Positions 5,573 through 5,589 of a DNA stretch of 5,589 nucleotides are shown one piece after another. Origin of the DNA: Acetobacteraceae bacterium (GTDB lineage: Bacteria; Pseudomonadota; Alphaproteobacteria; Acetobacterales; Acetobacteraceae). Where the stretch lies: contig DAHWNE010000367.1 of NCBI GenBank assembly GCA_027340195.1, positions 1 to 5,589 on the forward strand, read 5' to 3'. How positions within the stretch are numbered: the stretch's first letter is position 1; each line of letters begins with the position of its first letter. A program made the translations under genes and the position numbers. The notes under the pieces were generated by a model, which did no database searches, was not told the origin of the DNA, and saw only the letters and a list, made by a program, of their open reading frames with translations.

Positions 5573-5589
5573 CCCTCGTGGTGTTCCTG

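Overview
The window is very GC-rich and strongly third-position-GC biased. It carries a Bug/TctC-type solute receptor with a Tat-like signal and an enzyme nearly superimposable on the Bradyrhizobium D-tartrate dehydratase. Together these point to an alphaproteobacterium; Acetobacteraceae (Roseomonas-like) or related Rhodospirillales is my best guess, inferred from composition and gene families rather than from a marker gene.

Layout. Bases 1-143 hold no gene I can support. Three genes then lie on the minus strand, transcribed right to left: tarD (D-tartrate dehydratase, 2463-3632), a Tat-exported tripartite-tricarboxylate-type binding protein (1243-2349) and an aldo/keto reductase (144-1142). 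They are separated by about 100-115 bp, and the gap upstream of the binding protein contains a good sigma70-type promoter candidate. Just upstream of tarD, on the same strand, is the orphaned C-terminal end of a short-chain dehydrogenase (about 3655-3780), the remains of a gene that once preceded tarD. Bases 3633-3942 form the divergent gap, with a locally AT-richer core at about 3815-3856. On the plus strand, 3943-5379 encodes a membrane-anchored, FMN-binding glutamate-synthase-domain protein without an amidotransferase domain. Its 3' flank (5380-5589) is non-coding and structured: a perfect 9-bp hairpin, a C-rich tract of six 9-base units, a second 9-bp hairpin resembling dispersed alphaproteobacterial palindromes, then an AT-richer stretch with a perfect -35 hexamer at the right edge.

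How the genes fit together. The minus-strand group reads as a small sugar-acid catabolic locus: the periplasmic receptor may capture a hydroxy- or dicarboxylic acid, TarD dehydrates D-tartrate to oxaloacetate, and the aldo/keto reductase (and formerly the SDR) would interconvert carbonyl and hydroxyl groups of related compounds. The link between receptor and tartrate is inferred from position only. The glutamate-synthase-like gene is divergent and probably independent. I found no CRISPR array, tRNA, rRNA, IS element or defence system. The most unusual items are the truncated SDR next to an intact tarD and the repeat/hairpin array after the glutamate-synthase-like gene.
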